Source: Fidelibacterota bacterium 46_43 (GTDB lineage Bacteria; Fidelibacterota; Fidelibacteria; Fidelibacterales; Fidelibacteraceae). Taken from it: a stretch of DNA of 24,746 bases. Both the position numbers and the translations under genes were made by a program. A model generated the notes under the pieces. The model was not told the DNA's origin, did no database searches, and saw only the letters and a list, made by a program, of their open reading frames with translations. The stretch lies in assembly GCA_001509335.1 (NCBI GenBank), contig LGGY01000002.1:1-24746 (forward strand). The letters are read 5' to 3'. Of this stretch, positions 22,583 through 24,746 are shown one piece after another (position 1 is the first letter of the stretch; every line of letters starts with the position of its first letter).

Positions 22583-24001
22583 ATGAAGGCAACACATCGT
22601 TTTGTTGCCTTATTCACCATTCTGATCATCTTCCTGCCTTCTTGTACGTCAATTATGACAAACACGGCCATTTATAAAGGTATGGATGAGGCAATTGCCA
22701 ACAATCGGTTTTCCGTTCCCATTGCCCAGCTTGAAAAGGTCAAGGATAAGGCTTTTTCTGATAAGGACAGGGTTTTGTATTATTTAAACATGGGGATGCT
22801 ACATCATTACAATGGGAATTATTCGGAGAGTAATGCCATGCTGACCCAGGCCGAACGGGGTATTGAGGAACTGTTTACCGCCAGTGTTTCCAAGATAGCC
22901 ACATCATTCCTATTGAATGATAACGCCGTGGATTACGCCGGCGAGGACTATGAAGACATTTATCTTAACGTATTTAAGGCGTTGAATTATGCCCATTTGG
23001 GAGAAACCGACGCCTCTTTTGTAGAATTAAACCGGCTTCATCACAAACTGCAGCAGCTGGAAACAAAATATGTGGACATGAGTGCCAAATACCAGCAAGC
23101 CATGATGATGCAGATCAAAGAAGAAGTAGGGGATGAAACAGAAGGAAAAGTCCCGGAATTCAAGCCGGGAACACTAAGATACCACAACTCAGCCTTGGGA
23201 AATGCCTTGGGTGTGATTCTTTACCGGTATGAAAATGATTATGACGATGCCCGCATTGACAAACAGAACATGCTCCAGGCTTTTTCAAGTCAACCACATA
23301 TATACCCTTTTGATCCACCGGATATATCCATCCGCCCTGAAAGCCGGGATAAAATTCCCGTGACCCTTCTATCCTTTCACGGACTGGGTCCCATCAAAGA
23401 TGCAGCAAATTTCCGGATCACCACCTTCGATGATTATGTGGTAATCTCTTCTGATTATTCACCGGTCCCCTTTTCCGAAACGATTCCATGGCCATCCAAA
23501 AAAGGGTACCATTTTAAATTCTCCCTTCCCTACCTGAAAGAACGCAGCTCTTTAATTCATAGTGTAAAAGTCCGGATTGACAATAATCAAACCCTGACCC
23601 TCACGCCACTTGAAGACATGAATAAAGTCGCTGTAACCACCTTCGAGTTGAAAGCCCCGCTTATCTATCTCAAATCAGTTGCCAGATCTTTAATTAAAGG
23701 ATTCGCCGCAGAAAAGGGTAAGGAGAAGATGAATGATGAAATTGAAAATCCGTATCTGAGCCTTTTAGCCGGTTTTGCCACGGATGTGACGTTAGATGTC
23801 AGCGAAAATGCCGATCTGCGCTTATCCCGTTTCTTCCCGGGGTTTACAACGATAGCGGATTTTGAACTGTCTCCGGGAGAGCACCGGTTAGAAGTTCTAT
23901 ATCTGGACCAGTACGGAAATATCATTCGAATCAATGATCTGGGGACAGTCCGGGTAAATCCCCGAGGCCTGAATCTTTATGAATCCTTCTGTTTACAATA
24001 A
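22583..24001 (+). CDS. COG3014-type lipoprotein with TPR-like region
   Basis: The 472-residue product is a lipoprotein (F-L-P-S-C, Cys21). Residues about 35-160 are helical repeats (Y-Y-L-N-M-G-M-L-H-H-Y-N-G-N-Y-x-x-S is TPR-like, followed by an E-D-Y-E-D-I-Y-L-N-V-F-K-A-L-N-Y helix). A beta-rich C-terminal half contains G-L-G-P-I-K and, near the end, a G-E-H-R-L-E-V strand. This matches the COG3014 family, uncharacterised lipoproteins that recur beside LpoB-like genes. T-A-G-G-A-T lies about ten bases before the ATG within the end of the LpoB-like gene, so translation is coupled. AAGGAG for the next gene lies at its stop. An envelope scaffold role is inferred from context only. Confidence 0.85.
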   Translation: MKATHRFVALFTILIIFLPSCTSIMTNTAIYKGMDEAIANNRFSVPIAQLEKVKDKAFSDKDRVLYYLNMGMLHHYNGNYSESNAMLTQAERGIEELFTASVSKIATSFLLNDNAVDYAGEDYEDIYLNVFKALNYAHLGETDASFVELNRLHHKLQQLETKYVDMSAKYQQAMMMQIKEEVGDETEGKVPEFKPGTLRYHNSALGNALGVILYRYENDYDDARIDKQNMLQAFSSQPHIYPFDPPDISIRPESRDKIPVTLLSFHGLGPIKDAANFRITTFDDYVVISSDYSPVPFSETIPWPSKKGYHFKFSLPYLKERSSLIHSVKVRIDNNQTLTLTPLEDMNKVAVTTFELKAPLIYLKSVARSLIKGFAAEKGKEKMNDEIENPYLSLLAGFATDVTLDVSENADLRLSRFFPGFTTIADFELSPGEHRLEVLYLDQYGNIIRINDLGTVRVNPRGLNLYESFCLQ

Positions 24002-24011
24002 GGAGTCTGAC

Positions 24012-24746
24012 ATGAAAAATAAATATTTCTTAATGCTGATCATCCTGACGGCTTTAATGTTTGTATCCTGTGCCGGAAGCAAGGGAACCGGTGGCTCAAA
24101 AGGCAAACCCATCTGGGTGGATAATCCGGCTGCCGCTTATCCTGAGAAAGATTACCTGGCGGCCCGGGGTGCCGGTGACACCCGTCAGGCAGCCGAAGAT
24201 AACGCGTCGGGAAATCTTGCCAGGATTTTCAAATCTGAAATATCCGTGGATCAAACCACCCGGGAACGTTATTCTGCTTTCACGAAACTGAGCGGCAGTA
24301 TGGATGAAACCCTGGAAACCGATATGGATCAGATTGTAAAGGTCCTGGCCGGAGAGACGCTCTTTAATGTTAAATTCAGTGAGACCTATACAGACGAAAT
24401 GGGCAGAGTGCATATTCTGGCTTATCTGGACCGGAAGGAAACGGCTGATATTTACAGGGACAAAATAAGTGCCAATTATGAAAAAATTGAATTCCTTTTA
24501 AAGGAGGCCGACTCTGCTTCCGATCCGGTAGACCGATATGCTTTGCTGAATGCAGCACATACCATGAGCACCATCAATCAGGCCATGCTGGAACAATTGA
24601 ATTTTATACATCCTCCCTCCCATTCCATGCTCACAGCACAATATGATGCCATCAACCATAACAATATCAGCAAAAAACGGGCAGAAGCAGCAAAAGCATT
24701 AACTTTTTCCGTCAATATCAGCGGTGACGACGGCCGGGTTGCTTCC
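24012..24746 (+). CDS. LPP20-family lipoprotein (3' end beyond window)
   Basis: The reading frame is open from ATG 24012 to the window edge (245 codons). It is a lipoprotein (F-V-S-C, Cys20) followed by a Gly/Ser/Lys linker and the LPP20 pattern: P-I-W-V-D-N-P, then A-A-R-G-A-G-D-T and A-E-D-N-A-S-G-N-L-A-R, a domain also related to FlgT N-termini. A helical stretch (residues about 140-190, beginning after V-H-I-L-A-Y-L-D-R-K-E) and a new domain (A-L-T-F-S-V-N-I) begin before the window ends. AAGGAG sits seven bases before the ATG, and eleven bases separate it from the COG3014 gene. It is the third member of the lipoprotein operon; function of the family is uncertain. Confidence 0.88.
   Translation, partial: MKNKYFLMLIILTALMFVSCAGSKGTGGSKGKPIWVDNPAAAYPEKDYLAARGAGDTRQAAEDNASGNLARIFKSEISVDQTTRERYSAFTKLSGSMDETLETDMDQIVKVLAGETLFNVKFSETYTDEMGRVHILAYLDRKETADIYRDKISANYEKIEFLLKEADSASDPVDRYALLNAAHTMSTINQAMLEQLNFIHPPSHSMLTAQYDAINHNNISKKRAEAAKALTFSVNISGDDGRVAS

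Overview
This 24.7-kb window is ordinary-density bacterial chromosome (by eye roughly 45% GC; short gaps, overlapping genes, clear AGGAGG-type ribosome sites). It holds 24 protein genes, two of them cut by the window ends. I see no rRNA, tRNA, CRISPR array or insertion sequence. The mix points to the FCB side of the tree (Marinimicrobia-, Calditrichota- or Cloacimonadota-like) rather than a model phylum. The signs are a FlgD/T9SS-type C-terminal sorting tail, a GldA/GldF/GldG-type ABC cluster, many Gram-negative lipoproteins, DUF5683 and DUF2279 proteins, and an LpoB/COG3014/LPP20 lipoprotein run. PPi-dependent phosphofructokinase and an archaeal-looking geranylgeranyl reductase with its own ferredoxin fit an anaerobe. 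The phylum is inference.

Layout. Bases 1-136 (+) are the tail of a secreted protein. Everything from 241 to 20483 is on the minus strand, so read right to left. 20483-17719 is a glycolytic pair, PPi-phosphofructokinase then class II aldolase, closed by a good intrinsic terminator. 17630-15550 is an unknown polytopic membrane protein translationally coupled to a lipoprotein with an EPCGC motif and a metallophosphatase-like fold that lacks metal ligands. 15445-14711 is an orphan, degenerate ABC ATPase flanked by 11-bp inverted repeats, followed by Pcm (protein repair methyltransferase). 13936-10954 is a tight run: DUF5683 protein, NSS-family sodium symporter, DUF2279/YfiM-like protein, polysaccharide deacetylase. 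10869-6585 is a 59-residue ferredoxin overlapping a geranylgeranyl reductase, then a DinG-type helicase with an N-terminal exonuclease. 6467-2187 is a GldA-GldF-GldG-DUF4340 cluster with overlapping genes and an unrecognised 137-residue protein. 2176-965 is a TPR-thioredoxin lipoprotein, and 723-241 an N-terminally short YgjP-type metallopeptidase.

At about 20.5 kb the strand switches. The plus strand carries a divergent NamZ/DUF1343-like exported protein (20709-21890), then three consecutive lipoprotein genes: LpoB-like, COG3014-like and LPP20-like, the last cut by the window end. By family, LpoB and NamZ act on peptidoglycan, so this right-hand block looks like an envelope module.

The most promising unexplained pieces are: (i) the membrane protein plus EPCGC lipoprotein pair, (ii) the orphan ABC ATPase with altered signature and H-loop between inverted repeats, (iii) the NamZ-like protein lacking the family's usual EHG and DxxD-type motifs, beside the lipoprotein trio, and (iv) the ferredoxin-reductase pair. 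No complete novel defence or mobile system is visible.
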